In this document: in pieces, positions 44,428-53,149 of the stretch
Layout of the letters: every line of letters begins with the position of its first letter
How positions within the stretch are numbered: position 1 is the stretch's first letter
NCBI RefSeq assembly: GCF_027594865.1
Contig: NZ_CP089391.1
Coordinates: 1,456,501-1,520,500, forward strand
DNA: 64,000 nt
Source of the DNA: Bradyrhizobium xenonodulans
Lineage (GTDB): Bacteria; Pseudomonadota; Alphaproteobacteria; Rhizobiales; Xanthobacteraceae
Direction of reading: 5' to 3'
Made by a program: the position numbers and the translations under genes
Notes under the pieces: generated by a model
Database searches by the model: none
The model's input: only the letters and a program-made list of their open reading frames with translations
What the model was told of the DNA's origin: nothing

Positions 44428-44524
44428 ATCGCGTGACAAGCCGCATAGTAGCGGAAATGACGCAAATTTGCCGCAGATTGTGCAGCTTGTCCACCGCTTG
44501 ACACGATCGATGCGAGGTCTATTT

Positions 44525-44538
44525 TGTAACCGTTTTCA
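44525..44538. promoter_or_regulatory. Imperfect second LacI-type site
   Basis: TGTAACCGTTTTCA keeps the TGTAAC half of the palindrome at 44414 and has a degraded second half. It lies 66 bases upstream of the GGAGGAG site of the binding-protein gene, where it could let the regulator repress the sugar operon or form a loop with the first site. Confidence 0.45.
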
Positions 44539-44603
44539 GATGGTGTTCAAACCTGTTCAAAATGGTCCGCCAGCTTAAGGCGGCCAGCCGGGAGGAGAGT
44601 TCA

Positions 44604-45905
44604 ATGAAGGCCAGGATGCTCGCGACGCATGTCGCGTTGCCCGTTCTCGCGCTAGCCGCGATCAGCGCGCAGGCGAACGCGGCCGATTTCGACTGGACGA
44701 AGTTCAAGGGCAAGACCGTCACCTTTCTCGCCAATAACAACCCGGTCGCGCAGGCGCTGCTGACCTACAAGGCCGATTTCGAGAAGCTGACCGGCATGAC
44801 CCTGAAGGTCGACGGCTATCAGGAGCAACAGATGCGCCAGCGTCTGGTCACCGTCATGAATGCGAACAGCGACGAGGTCGACGTGTTCATGACGCTGCCC
44901 TCGCGCGAGGGCGAGCAGTTCGCCGTGGCCGGCTGGTACGGCGATCTCACCGCGATGGCCAAGAATGAGGTTGCCAAGGACTACGATCCGGCGGGGCTGA
45001 GCCAGGCCCTGCTGAAGGCCGCGACCTTCGGCGGCAAGCTGACCAGCATGCCGATGAACCTCGAAGGGCCGATCTTCTATTACCGCACCGACATCTTCAA
45101 GAAGTGCGGCCTCGAGGCGCCGAAGACCATCAAGGAGGTCGAGGCCGCGGCCGAGAAGATCAAGGCTTGCGACAGCGCGGTAACGCCGTTCGTCTCGCGC
45201 GGCCTCAAGCCCGCGGTCGCCTACACCTTCAGCAACATGCTGCACAACATCGGCGGCGCGTATATCGCGAGCGGCAAGTCGAACCTCTGCTCGGCCAAGG
45301 GCAAGGAGGCGCTCGACACCTATAGCCGGCTGCTGCGCGATTTCGGGCCGCCCGGCGTCGTCAACTACAGCTTCCAGCAGATTTCCGCGCTGTACCGCAG
45401 CGGCCGCGCCGCGATGGCGTTCGAGTCGTCCAATGAGCTGCGTACCGTGATGGAAGGTGGCGCGCGGTTGAAGGACACCGGCCTGCTGCCGTTCCCGGCG
45501 GGCGAAGCCGGCCAGGTGCCGACCACGATCGGCTGGGGCATGGCGGTCTCCTCGCACAGCAAGCAGCCGGATGCGGCCTGGTATTTCGTGCAGTGGGCGA
45601 CCAGCCCCGAAGTGCAGAAGAAGATGGCGCTCCAGGGCATCGCCCCGCCGCGTCCGTCCGTTGCCAACGATCCTGAATATCGCAAGTGGATCGACGAGGA
45701 GCCGGTGCGGAAGGAATGGCAGGCCGCCCTCGACGTGCTCGCCACCAAAGGCTCGTCCGAAGTCGGCTATCCCATCGTCGCCAATCCGCAATCGCGCGAG
45801 TTCATCGGCCAGGCGGTGCAGGATCTGATCCTGAAGCAGAAGACCGTCGATCAGGCTTGCGCGGATGCGGACAAGGCGCTGGACGCGCTGATCGCGCTGA
45901 ACTGA
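44604..45905 (+). CDS. ABC transporter, carbohydrate binding protein
   Basis: A 433-residue family 1 extracellular sugar binding protein. The signal peptide ends near ANA-A at about residue 23. It carries PMNLEGPIFYYRTDIFKKCGL and the GWGMAVSSHSKQPDAAWYFVQW segment that are typical of MalE/UgpB-type proteins. GGAGGAG precedes the ATG by 5 bases. It is the first gene of a long plus-strand operon under a LacI-type regulator. The sugar cannot be told from sequence. Confidence 0.9.
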   Translation: MKARMLATHVALPVLALAAISAQANAADFDWTKFKGKTVTFLANNNPVAQALLTYKADFEKLTGMTLKVDGYQEQQMRQRLVTVMNANSDEVDVFMTLPSREGEQFAVAGWYGDLTAMAKNEVAKDYDPAGLSQALLKAATFGGKLTSMPMNLEGPIFYYRTDIFKKCGLEAPKTIKEVEAAAEKIKACDSAVTPFVSRGLKPAVAYTFSNMLHNIGGAYIASGKSNLCSAKGKEALDTYSRLLRDFGPPGVVNYSFQQISALYRSGRAAMAFESSNELRTVMEGGARLKDTGLLPFPAGEAGQVPTTIGWGMAVSSHSKQPDAAWYFVQWATSPEVQKKMALQGIAPPRPSVANDPEYRKWIDEEPVRKEWQAALDVLATKGSSEVGYPIVANPQSREFIGQAVQDLILKQKTVDQACADADKALDALIALN

Positions 45906-45966
45906 CCGCCCGATGCCGGCTGGCTTCGCGCCTGCCGGCATCTCACTCGATCAAGGAAACGGACGG

Positions 45967-46854
45967 ATGTCTGAGGCGGCTGCGACACTCACGCAGGACC
46001 GGCAGAAGCTGGAGATGGCGGCGCTCTCGGCGCCGGCCGTGATCTTCACGGTTGCGATGATCGCGTTTCCGGTCGTCTATACGATCTGGCTCGGCTTCCA
46101 GACGTTCTCCTCGACGGGCAAGCAGTCGTTCGCGGGCCTCGCCAATTATTCGAAGCTGATCTCGGACTACGAGTTCTGGCACGGGCTGTGGATCACCATC
46201 GCGCTGTTCGTGCTGTCGTTGGTGTTGCAGCTCGTCTTCGGCGTCTGGCTGGCGCTGGTGCTGTTCCACGCCAAACGGCTGCCGGGGATCGTGCGCTCGC
46301 TGTTCATCTCACCCTTCATGATGCCGCCGGTCGTGGCCGGGATGATGTGGCTGGTCATCCTCGATCCTTCGCTGGGCGCCGCCAACTACATCCTGCAGTC
46401 GTTCGGCCTGCCGCCGTCGGACTGGCTGGCCTCGCCGTCCCTGGTCATTCCGACCGTGGCGCTGATCGACAGCTGGCAGTGGACGCCTTACGTCGCGCTG
46501 ATCGTGCTGGGCGGCCTGCAATCGTTGCCGCCGAGCGTCTACGAAGCCGCGCAGATCGACGGTGCATCCCCGTTCAAGACGTTCCAGCGCATCACGCTGC
46601 CCCTGCTGCTGCCGACCATCGTCACCGCAGCGATCCTGCGCAGCGTTGATCTCCTGCGCTTCTTCGACATCATCTACATCACCACTCAGGGCGGCCCGGG
46701 CAACGCCTCGAACACGCTCAACATCTACGGCTTCCGGGTCGGCTTCGAATTCTTCAACATCGGCTATGCCAGCGCCCTGATGCTGACACTGACGGCGATC
46801 GTGTTCGGCGCCGTGCTCGCCTTCAACCGCCTGCGCGGCGCAGTGGCGTGGTGA
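45967..46854 (+). CDS. ABC sugar transporter permease (MalF/UgpA type)
   Basis: A 295-residue permease with about six membrane segments and the EAA loop at YEAAQIDGASPFKTFQRITLP. The ATG at 45967 is preferred because it follows AAGGAA; the upstream ATG at 45913 has no such site. It pairs with the next permease gene, which starts 4 bases after its stop. Confidence 0.9.
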   Translation: MSEAAATLTQDRQKLEMAALSAPAVIFTVAMIAFPVVYTIWLGFQTFSSTGKQSFAGLANYSKLISDYEFWHGLWITIALFVLSLVLQLVFGVWLALVLFHAKRLPGIVRSLFISPFMMPPVVAGMMWLVILDPSLGAANYILQSFGLPPSDWLASPSLVIPTVALIDSWQWTPYVALIVLGGLQSLPPSVYEAAQIDGASPFKTFQRITLPLLLPTIVTAAILRSVDLLRFFDIIYITTQGGPGNASNTLNIYGFRVGFEFFNIGYASALMLTLTAIVFGAVLAFNRLRGAVAW

Positions 46855-46858
46855 TGTC

Positions 46859-47686
46859 ATGAACGACGCCGTCAACACCGACCGCTGGATCCGCTGGCTC
46901 AACACGGCGCAGCTCGTGCTCGCCGGTGTGCTGATCATGGCGCCGACAGTCTGGATGGTGCTGTCCTCGTTCAAGCCGTCCTTCGAGGTCACGGCCTATC
47001 CGCCGACGCTGGTGTTCTCGCCGACACTCGACAATTATGTCGAGCTGACCAGGACCACGCCGTTCCTGAGCTATGCGCTCAACAGTCTCATCGTCACCGT
47101 CGGCTCGACCGCGCTCGGGCTGCTGTTTGGAATCCCTGCCGCATTCGCCGTCTCCTGGACGCGGATTTCGTGGCCGGCGATCCTGACGCTGGCGGCGCGC
47201 ATGGCGCCCGGCACGCTGTTCCTGCTGCCATGGTACGTCATGTTCCGGCAAATCGGCATGATCGGCTCCTACACCGCGCTGATCCTCAGCCACGCCGTCA
47301 TCACGCTGCCGATCGTGATCTGGGTTCTGCTGCCGTCGTTCGACGGCATTCCGCGTAGCGTCTTCGAAGCCGCACAGGTCGACGGGTGCAGCGTCACGCG
47401 CATCCTCTGGCGCATCGCGCTGCCGCTGGTGGCGTCCGGCGTCGCGGTGTCGGCGATCCTCGCCTTCGTCTTCTCGTGGAACTATTTCCTGTTTGCGCTG
47501 GTGCTCTCCAATGGCGACACCAAGACGCTGATCGCGGCGGCCTTCAACTTCATCGGCGAAGGCTCGACGCAATGGGGCGCCCTCATGGCCGCGGCGACGC
47601 TGATCGCATTGCCGCCGCTGGTGCTGGCGGCCCTGGTTCAGCGCTGGCTGGTGTCCGGACTGACGCTCGGCGCGGTGAAAGGTTAA
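46859..47686 (+). CDS. ABC sugar transporter permease (MalG/UgpE type)
   Basis: A 275-residue permease with about six membrane segments. The EAA loop reads FEAAQVDGCSVTRILWRIALPLV. It would form a heterodimer with the permease encoded just before it and bind the ATPase encoded at 48703. Confidence 0.9.
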   Translation: MNDAVNTDRWIRWLNTAQLVLAGVLIMAPTVWMVLSSFKPSFEVTAYPPTLVFSPTLDNYVELTRTTPFLSYALNSLIVTVGSTALGLLFGIPAAFAVSWTRISWPAILTLAARMAPGTLFLLPWYVMFRQIGMIGSYTALILSHAVITLPIVIWVLLPSFDGIPRSVFEAAQVDGCSVTRILWRIALPLVASGVAVSAILAFVFSWNYFLFALVLSNGDTKTLIAAAFNFIGEGSTQWGALMAAATLIALPPLVLAALVQRWLVSGLTLGAVKG

Positions 47687-47691
47687 ATCCG

Positions 47692-48696
47692 ATGAATGTA
47701 TCGCCCCGCCCGAATTCGATCATGCAGGCTGCGGTGTTCCACGGCGACGACCGCATCACCATCGAGCGCGTGGCGATGCCTGATGTCGGCACCGGCGAAG
47801 TGCTGGTCCGCGTCTCGCGCACCGCGCTGTGCGGCTCGGACTTCAAGCTCTGGCACAAGGGCGCCGAGTTCACCGCAGGCCACGAGATCTTCGGCGTCGT
47901 GGAGCAACCCGGCCACCGCCTGCACGGCCGCCGCTGCGCCGTCTACATTCCGTTGCACTGCGACCATTGCGCGGCGTGCAAGCGCGGCGACACCCAGATG
48001 TGCCTGGAAGTCTCGAGCCTGATCGGCTGGAACAGGCCGGGCGGCTATGCCGAATATGTGCCGGTGCCGGAGAACTGCCTGCTGCCGGTCCCCGATGATA
48101 TCGAGGACAGCCTCGCGCCGCTGCTGCTCGACACCATCGGTACCTCGGGCCATGCCGTGCGCTTCGTCAGCCGCGTGGTGCCGGCGAGTGAGGCCGGCCC
48201 GGTCCTCGTGATGGGCGCAGGACCTGTCGGCCTCGGCGTCGTGCTGGCGCTCCGCGCGGTCGGCTACAACGACATCCATGTCGCCGATCCCAACGCGGCG
48301 CGCCTCAGAATCGCGCAATCCTTCGGCGCGAAGGCGCATCCCGTCGGCGAGACCTCCAAGCGTTTCGCCCTGATCATGGAATGCTCCGGCGCCCATGCGG
48401 CGCGCAATCTCGGCATCGAACTGGTGCTGCCGCGCGGTGCGCTGGTGCTGGTCGGCGAGAACGCCGCGCCCTGGACCATCGAGGAAGGCAAGGTTTTCCG
48501 CCGCAAGGATTTCTACATGATCCGGACCTTTTACTTTCCGGTGTCCGATTTCGAGCCGAATGTCGAGCTGCTGCGCAAGTACAAGGACGAATACCGCGTC
48601 CTCGTCGACGGCGAGTTCGGCCTACAGGCCTTGCCCGAAAATTTCGCCCGCTTCGCCAAGGGCGAGCTGATCAAGCCTGTGCTGGCGCTGGACTGA
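47692..48696 (+). CDS. MDR-family zinc-type alcohol/polyol dehydrogenase
   Basis: A 334-residue medium-chain dehydrogenase. The first zinc ligand is in TALCGSD, the GHEIFG motif gives the second, and a structural-zinc-like Cys cluster CDHCAACKRGDTQMC is present. The GAGPVGLGVV motif binds NAD(P). Similar proteins oxidise polyols and sugar alcohols such as sorbitol or L-idonate. It sits between transporter genes, so it should work on the imported substrate. It starts 6 bases after the permease stop. Confidence 0.85.
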   Translation: MNVSPRPNSIMQAAVFHGDDRITIERVAMPDVGTGEVLVRVSRTALCGSDFKLWHKGAEFTAGHEIFGVVEQPGHRLHGRRCAVYIPLHCDHCAACKRGDTQMCLEVSSLIGWNRPGGYAEYVPVPENCLLPVPDDIEDSLAPLLLDTIGTSGHAVRFVSRVVPASEAGPVLVMGAGPVGLGVVLALRAVGYNDIHVADPNAARLRIAQSFGAKAHPVGETSKRFALIMECSGAHAARNLGIELVLPRGALVLVGENAAPWTIEEGKVFRRKDFYMIRTFYFPVSDFEPNVELLRKYKDEYRVLVDGEFGLQALPENFARFAKGELIKPVLALD

Positions 48697-48702
48697 GCGA
48701 TC

Positions 48703-49776
48703 ATGGCCTCGATCTCGATCCGCAACCTCACCAAACGCTACGGCAATTTCACCGTGATCCCCGATCTCAATCTGGAGATCGCGGACCATGAGTTCGTCGT
48801 GTTCGTCGGCCCGTCCGGCTGCGGCAAGTCGACCTTGCTGCGCATCATCGCCGGCCTCGAGCCGATTTCGGGCGGAGACCTCTATATCGGCGACAAGCGC
48901 GTCAACGGCGTGCAGGCCGCGCAACGCGATATCGCCATGGTGTTCCAGGATTATGCGCTCTATCCGCACATGCGGGTCTACGACAACATGTCGTTTGCGC
49001 TGGAGCTGCGGGGCACGCCGAAGGCGGAGATCGACGCGCGAGTAAAGCGCGCCGCTGCGCTGCTGCACATCGAACCCTATCTGGACCGCAAGCCCAAGGA
49101 GCTGTCCGGCGGCCAGCGCCAGCGCGTCGCCATGGGCCGCGCCATCGTGCGCAATCCCAAGGCGTTTTTGTTCGACGAGCCGTTGTCCAATCTCGACGCA
49201 AAGCTGCGTGGGCAGGTCCGTGCGGAAATCAAGGCACTGTCGCAGCAGCTGAAGACCACCATGGTCTTCGTGACCCACGACCAGATCGAGGCCATGACCA
49301 TGGCCGACCGGATCGTGGTGCTCCAGAGCGGCACGATCCAGCAATACGACACGCCGGAGACGGTTTACGAACGGCCCGCCAACCAGTTCGTTGCCGGCTT
49401 CATCGGCTCGCCTGCGATGAATTTCTTCCCGGTCGAGTGGCGTCAGGAGCGCGCGATCCTTTCGCAAGGTGGAACGGTGGTGCCGCTGGACGGCCAGACT
49501 GCGGTCAGCCTGAGCAAGGCCGGCAATGCCGTGCTCGGCATCCGGCCCGAACATTTCGCCGTCGCGACCGATGCCGCCGATGGCATTGCCATCAACGTCA
49601 AGCTGGTCGAGCCGCTCGGCTCGGACACCCTGATCCATTTCGACCTCGCCGGCGCATCCTCGATCGCGCGGGTCGATCCGGCGCTGCGGCCGAAGGTCGG
49701 CGATCGCCTCACGCTGCGTCCGCAGCCGGGCAAGACGCATCTGTTCGATGCCGCCAACGGACGGGTTTTGCGGTGA
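48703..49776 (+). CDS. ABC sugar transporter ATP-binding protein (UgpC/MalK type)
   Basis: A 357-residue ATPase with Walker A GPSGCGKST, signature LSGGQRQR, Walker B FLFDEPLSNLD and switch His in VTHDQIEA, plus the C-terminal OB-fold (TOBE) domain that is specific for sugar transporters, including VLGIRPEHF. It is the only ATPase of the operon and should serve both permeases. Its stop overlaps the GTG of the kinase gene. Confidence 0.93.
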   Translation: MASISIRNLTKRYGNFTVIPDLNLEIADHEFVVFVGPSGCGKSTLLRIIAGLEPISGGDLYIGDKRVNGVQAAQRDIAMVFQDYALYPHMRVYDNMSFALELRGTPKAEIDARVKRAAALLHIEPYLDRKPKELSGGQRQRVAMGRAIVRNPKAFLFDEPLSNLDAKLRGQVRAEIKALSQQLKTTMVFVTHDQIEAMTMADRIVVLQSGTIQQYDTPETVYERPANQFVAGFIGSPAMNFFPVEWRQERAILSQGGTVVPLDGQTAVSLSKAGNAVLGIRPEHFAVATDAADGIAINVKLVEPLGSDTLIHFDLAGASSIARVDPALRPKVGDRLTLRPQPGKTHLFDAANGRVLR

Positions 49777-50732
49777 GTTCGGTAACCGATATCGGCGATC
49801 TCTCAGCACTGGCGGACGTCGCGTCCAGGGTAAGGCCCGTGCATGTGATCTGCCTCGGACTATCGGCGCTCGATCAGGTTTGGCGCGTCGATCGGCCGTT
49901 CGCGGGCGGAAGCGAAAAGATCAAGGCCGTCGAATACGGCACGCTCGGCGGCGGCATGGCCGCCAATGCGAGCGTCGCCGTGGCAAAGCTCGGTGCGTCC
50001 GTCGCGTTCTGGGGGCGGGCAGGGAATGATGCCGCGGGCCACGAGATGCGATCGGCCTTCGCCGCCGAAGGCGTCGATGTCGAGAATTTTCGACTGTTTC
50101 CCGATGGCCGCTCGTCCGTTTCCGGAATCATCGTCGACAGTTTTGGTGAGCGGCAGATCGTGAACTTCCGGGGCTCCTATCCCGAGAGCGCGGATTGGCT
50201 TCCGCTCAAAACCGTCGCGCGTGCATCGTCCGTGCTGGCTGACCCGCGCTGGGTCGAGGGTGCCGCAACGCTGTTCCGTGAGGCGCGGGCGCGCGGCATT
50301 GCGACGGTGCTTGACGGCGACGTGGCCGATGCCGAGGTGTTCGAGCAGCTGCTGCCGCTGACCGACCACGCGATCTTCTCCGAGCCCGCGCTCACGGCCT
50401 TTGCCGGCGCGGCCGAGGATCAATCTCTGGCCGGTCTCGCGCGCTTCGGCTGCCGCGTCATCGCCGTCACGCGCGGCGAGGGTGGCGTGAGCTGGTACGA
50501 GAGCGGCCGCCTGCACCGGCAGGCCGCCTATGCCGTCGACGTCGTCGACACCACGGGCGCGGGCGACGTCTTCCACGGTGCCTATGCTCTCGCGATCGGC
50601 GCCGGCCTGGAGGTGCGCGCCGCCATGGCGTTTTCGGCGGCGACCGCCGCCATGAAATGCCGCCACGCCGGCGGACGCAACGGAATCCCCGATATCAACG
50701 AGTGTCTTGTATTCATGAGGACGAAGCCATGA
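49773..50732 (+). CDS. PfkB-family carbohydrate kinase
   Basis: A 319-residue ribokinase-like sugar kinase. The GGGMAANASVAVAKLG block and the DTTGAGDVFHGAY motif with its catalytic Asp identify it. It phosphorylates a sugar or sugar acid with ATP. It starts with a GTG overlapping the upstream stop by 4 bases and ends overlapping the aldolase gene by 4. Paired with an aldolase, it may make a ketose phosphate that the aldolase splits. Confidence 0.88.
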   Translation: MSSVTDIGDLSALADVASRVRPVHVICLGLSALDQVWRVDRPFAGGSEKIKAVEYGTLGGGMAANASVAVAKLGASVAFWGRAGNDAAGHEMRSAFAAEGVDVENFRLFPDGRSSVSGIIVDSFGERQIVNFRGSYPESADWLPLKTVARASSVLADPRWVEGAATLFREARARGIATVLDGDVADAEVFEQLLPLTDHAIFSEPALTAFAGAAEDQSLAGLARFGCRVIAVTRGEGGVSWYESGRLHRQAAYAVDVVDTTGAGDVFHGAYALAIGAGLEVRAAMAFSAATAAMKCRHAGGRNGIPDINECLVFMRTKP

Positions 50733-51766
50733 GAACGATTGGAAAGAACCGCGGGCTGGCACGGCTTGCTGACGCGGACGGCCACTTTCGCATGGTCGCA
50801 CTGGACCAGCGGCCGCCACTGTTCGATGCCATCGCGAAAGCGAAAGGCATCACGCGGGAGCAGGTCGAATATTCCGACGTCACGGCGGCTAAGCGCCTCC
50901 TCGTCGAAAATCTTGCGCCGCATTGCAGCTCGATGCTGTTCGACCCGAATTTCGCCGTGCCTGCCGCGATCGATCTGCTGCCGCCGCGCTGCGGTCTGAT
51001 CATGACGCTGGAAGAGCATCGCGTCGAGGAAACCGCGGGCGGCCGCAAGTCGCGCGCGATCACCAACTGGAGCGTGGAGAAGATCCGCGCGATGGGCGGC
51101 GACGCCGTCAAGGTGCTGGCCTGGTACCGGCCGGACGCGGATGCCGCAGTGAACGAGCATCAGAAGAAGTTCGTGCGCGAGATCGGCGAGGACTGCGCCC
51201 GTCACGACATTCCCTATGTCCTGGAATTGCTGGTCTATCCGTTCCTCGGCAGCGCCAATCACACCGCCGACTACGTGGAATCGCCGGGCAAGCTTCCCGG
51301 CCTCGTCATCGACAGCGTGCGCGAGTTTGCCAAGCCCGAATATGGCGTCGACCTCTTGAAGCTGGAGAGCCCGCTTGCAGCCAACAGCCTGCCGGCGCGT
51401 GATGGCAGTGCGGAAGCGAAAGCCGCGCAGAAGGAGTTCGATGCCATCGGCGATATCTGCCGCGCGCGGAATATCCCCTGGGTGCTGCTGTCGGGCGGCG
51501 CCGCGCCCGAAAAATTCGAGCGTGTGCTCGACTATTCCTATGCCGCGGGCGCGAGCGGCTTCCTCGCGGGTCGCACGATCTGGCTCGATGCCGTCCTGAG
51601 GAACTTTCCGGACCGCGCGGCGGTGTCGGCCAGCCTGCGCAAGGATGGCCTCAACGTGCTCGAACGGCTCAGCGAACTGACCACGGCCAAGGGCACGCCG
51701 TGGAAGGCGCGCTATCCTGTCTTCACTGATATCAAGCAGGAAGGTGACTTCGCGCGCGCCTACTGA
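50729..51766 (+). CDS. LacD/YihT-like class I aldolase
   Basis: A 345-residue TIM-barrel aldolase of the tagatose-bisphosphate aldolase (LacD) group. The Schiff-base Lys is in DLLKLESP, and SGGAAPEKFERV and GASGFLAGRTIW are family blocks. The group includes tagatose-1,6-bisphosphate aldolase and the sulfofructose phosphate aldolase YihT. Which sugar phosphate it cleaves is not clear. It is translationally coupled to the kinase gene. Confidence 0.8.
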   Translation: MRTIGKNRGLARLADADGHFRMVALDQRPPLFDAIAKAKGITREQVEYSDVTAAKRLLVENLAPHCSSMLFDPNFAVPAAIDLLPPRCGLIMTLEEHRVEETAGGRKSRAITNWSVEKIRAMGGDAVKVLAWYRPDADAAVNEHQKKFVREIGEDCARHDIPYVLELLVYPFLGSANHTADYVESPGKLPGLVIDSVREFAKPEYGVDLLKLESPLAANSLPARDGSAEAKAAQKEFDAIGDICRARNIPWVLLSGGAAPEKFERVLDYSYAAGASGFLAGRTIWLDAVLRNFPDRAAVSASLRKDGLNVLERLSELTTAKGTPWKARYPVFTDIKQEGDFARAY

Positions 51767-51784
51767 AATGGTAGAGGCTGCAAC

Positions 51785-52909
51785 ATGACTGACAGCTTTA
51801 CCATCCGCTCGATCGAGGCGCTCTGCTATCGCTATCCGCTGGCGACACCGGTGGTGACGTCGTTCGGCAAGATGCTCAACCGTCCCGCCGTGTTCGTTCG
51901 CGTTGTCGACGAGGACGGCGTCGCGGGATGGGGTGAGGCCTGGTGCAACTTTCCGGCACCGGGTGCGGAGCATCGCGCCCGGCTCGTCAACGAGGTGCTT
52001 GCGCCCGGCCTCGTCGGACGCAAGTTCGACAGTCCCGCTGAGGCTTTCGAGGCGCTGACCAAAGGCACCGAGGTCCTCGCGCTTCAATGCGGCGAGCCCG
52101 GTCCGTTCGCGCAGGCCATTTCCGGCATCGATCTGGCGCTATGGGATCTCGCCGCGCGCCGCCGGAAGTTGCCGCTGTGGCGGCTGCTCGGCGGGCAGTC
52201 GGGCAGGATCAAGGTCTATGCCAGCGGCATCAACCCCGGCGGCGCGGCACAGACAGCCGAAGCCGCGCTCGCGCGGGGCCATCGCGCGTTGAAGCTGAAG
52301 GTTGGCTTCGGCGCCGAGACCGATCTCGCCAATCTCGCCGCGCTGCGCGCCATCGTCGGCGCCGGCATGCTCGCCATCGATGCCAATCAGGGCTGGTCGG
52401 TGGATCAGGCATTGGAGATGCTGCTGCGGCTGGCCGCGTTCGATCTGCGCTGGCTGGAGGAGCCGATCCGCGCCGACCGGCCGCGCGAGGAATGGCGCAG
52501 GCTGCGGGCAGCCGCAAAGATGCCGATTGCCGCGGGCGAGAACATTTCGAGCGTCGAGGGATTCAAGGACGTCCTCGCCGAGGACGTGCTCGGCGTGGTC
52601 CAGCCCGACATCGCGAAATGGGGCGGGCTCAGCGCCTGCGCTGGCCTCGCGCGCGACATCCTGAAATCAAGCAAGACATTCTGCCCGCATTACCTCGGCG
52701 GCGGCATCGGACTGCTTGCCTCGGCGCATCTCCTGGCCGGCATCGGAGGCGACGGCTGGCTGGAGGTCGACGCCAACGACAACCCGCTGCGCGACCTGTT
52801 CTGCGGTCCCGTGGCCAGCGTGACGGACGGCACGATCGTTTTGAACGAGGAGCCGGGACTCGGGTTCGCGCCCGACCTGTCGGGGATCGCGGACTACCGC
52901 AGCCTGTAG
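51785..52909 (+). CDS. Enolase-superfamily enzyme (mandelate racemase/muconate lactonizing type)
   Basis: A 374-residue enolase-superfamily protein. The Lys pair is in KLKVG (about residues 173-177), the metal ligands are in AIDANQGW (Asp), WLEEPI (Glu) and AAGENI (Glu), and the C-terminal HYLGGGIGL has the partner His. Superfamily members act as sugar acid dehydratases, racemases or cycloisomerases. At the end of a sugar operon, an acid sugar dehydratase is the likeliest role. It starts 18 bases after the aldolase gene. Confidence 0.85.
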   Translation: MTDSFTIRSIEALCYRYPLATPVVTSFGKMLNRPAVFVRVVDEDGVAGWGEAWCNFPAPGAEHRARLVNEVLAPGLVGRKFDSPAEAFEALTKGTEVLALQCGEPGPFAQAISGIDLALWDLAARRRKLPLWRLLGGQSGRIKVYASGINPGGAAQTAEAALARGHRALKLKVGFGAETDLANLAALRAIVGAGMLAIDANQGWSVDQALEMLLRLAAFDLRWLEEPIRADRPREEWRRLRAAAKMPIAAGENISSVEGFKDVLAEDVLGVVQPDIAKWGGLSACAGLARDILKSSKTFCPHYLGGGIGLLASAHLLAGIGGDGWLEVDANDNPLRDLFCGPVASVTDGTIVLNEEPGLGFAPDLSGIADYRSL

Positions 52910-53111
52910 GCGGCTCCGACACCGGCGGTCGCCGCGCAAGCGAGTTTCCCGTTGCGTTCTATTCCTTGTGGCGGAAAGCCGCGGAGGAGCCGGGCAGCCG
53001 CATCACTTTTCATGGCGGCGGCCAGAGCCATGTCCTGTTGCGCTTGAAAATCAAGGTTCGTTCTGCTCATTAGGAGGCTGAAACTGCGCTGCAACATGCG
53101 CAGAAAAGTCC

Positions 53112-53127
53112 ATCGACTAAAGTCGAT
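53112..53127. promoter_or_regulatory. Short inverted repeat before livJ-like gene
   Basis: ATCGACT-AA-AGTCGAT, 7-base arms around a 2-base centre, lies 22-37 bases upstream of the ATG at 53150. It could be an operator in the leader of the branched-chain-type transport operon. No regulator gene is adjacent. Confidence 0.35.
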
Positions 53128-53149
53128 AGCCAGCGAGGAAACGAAAATA

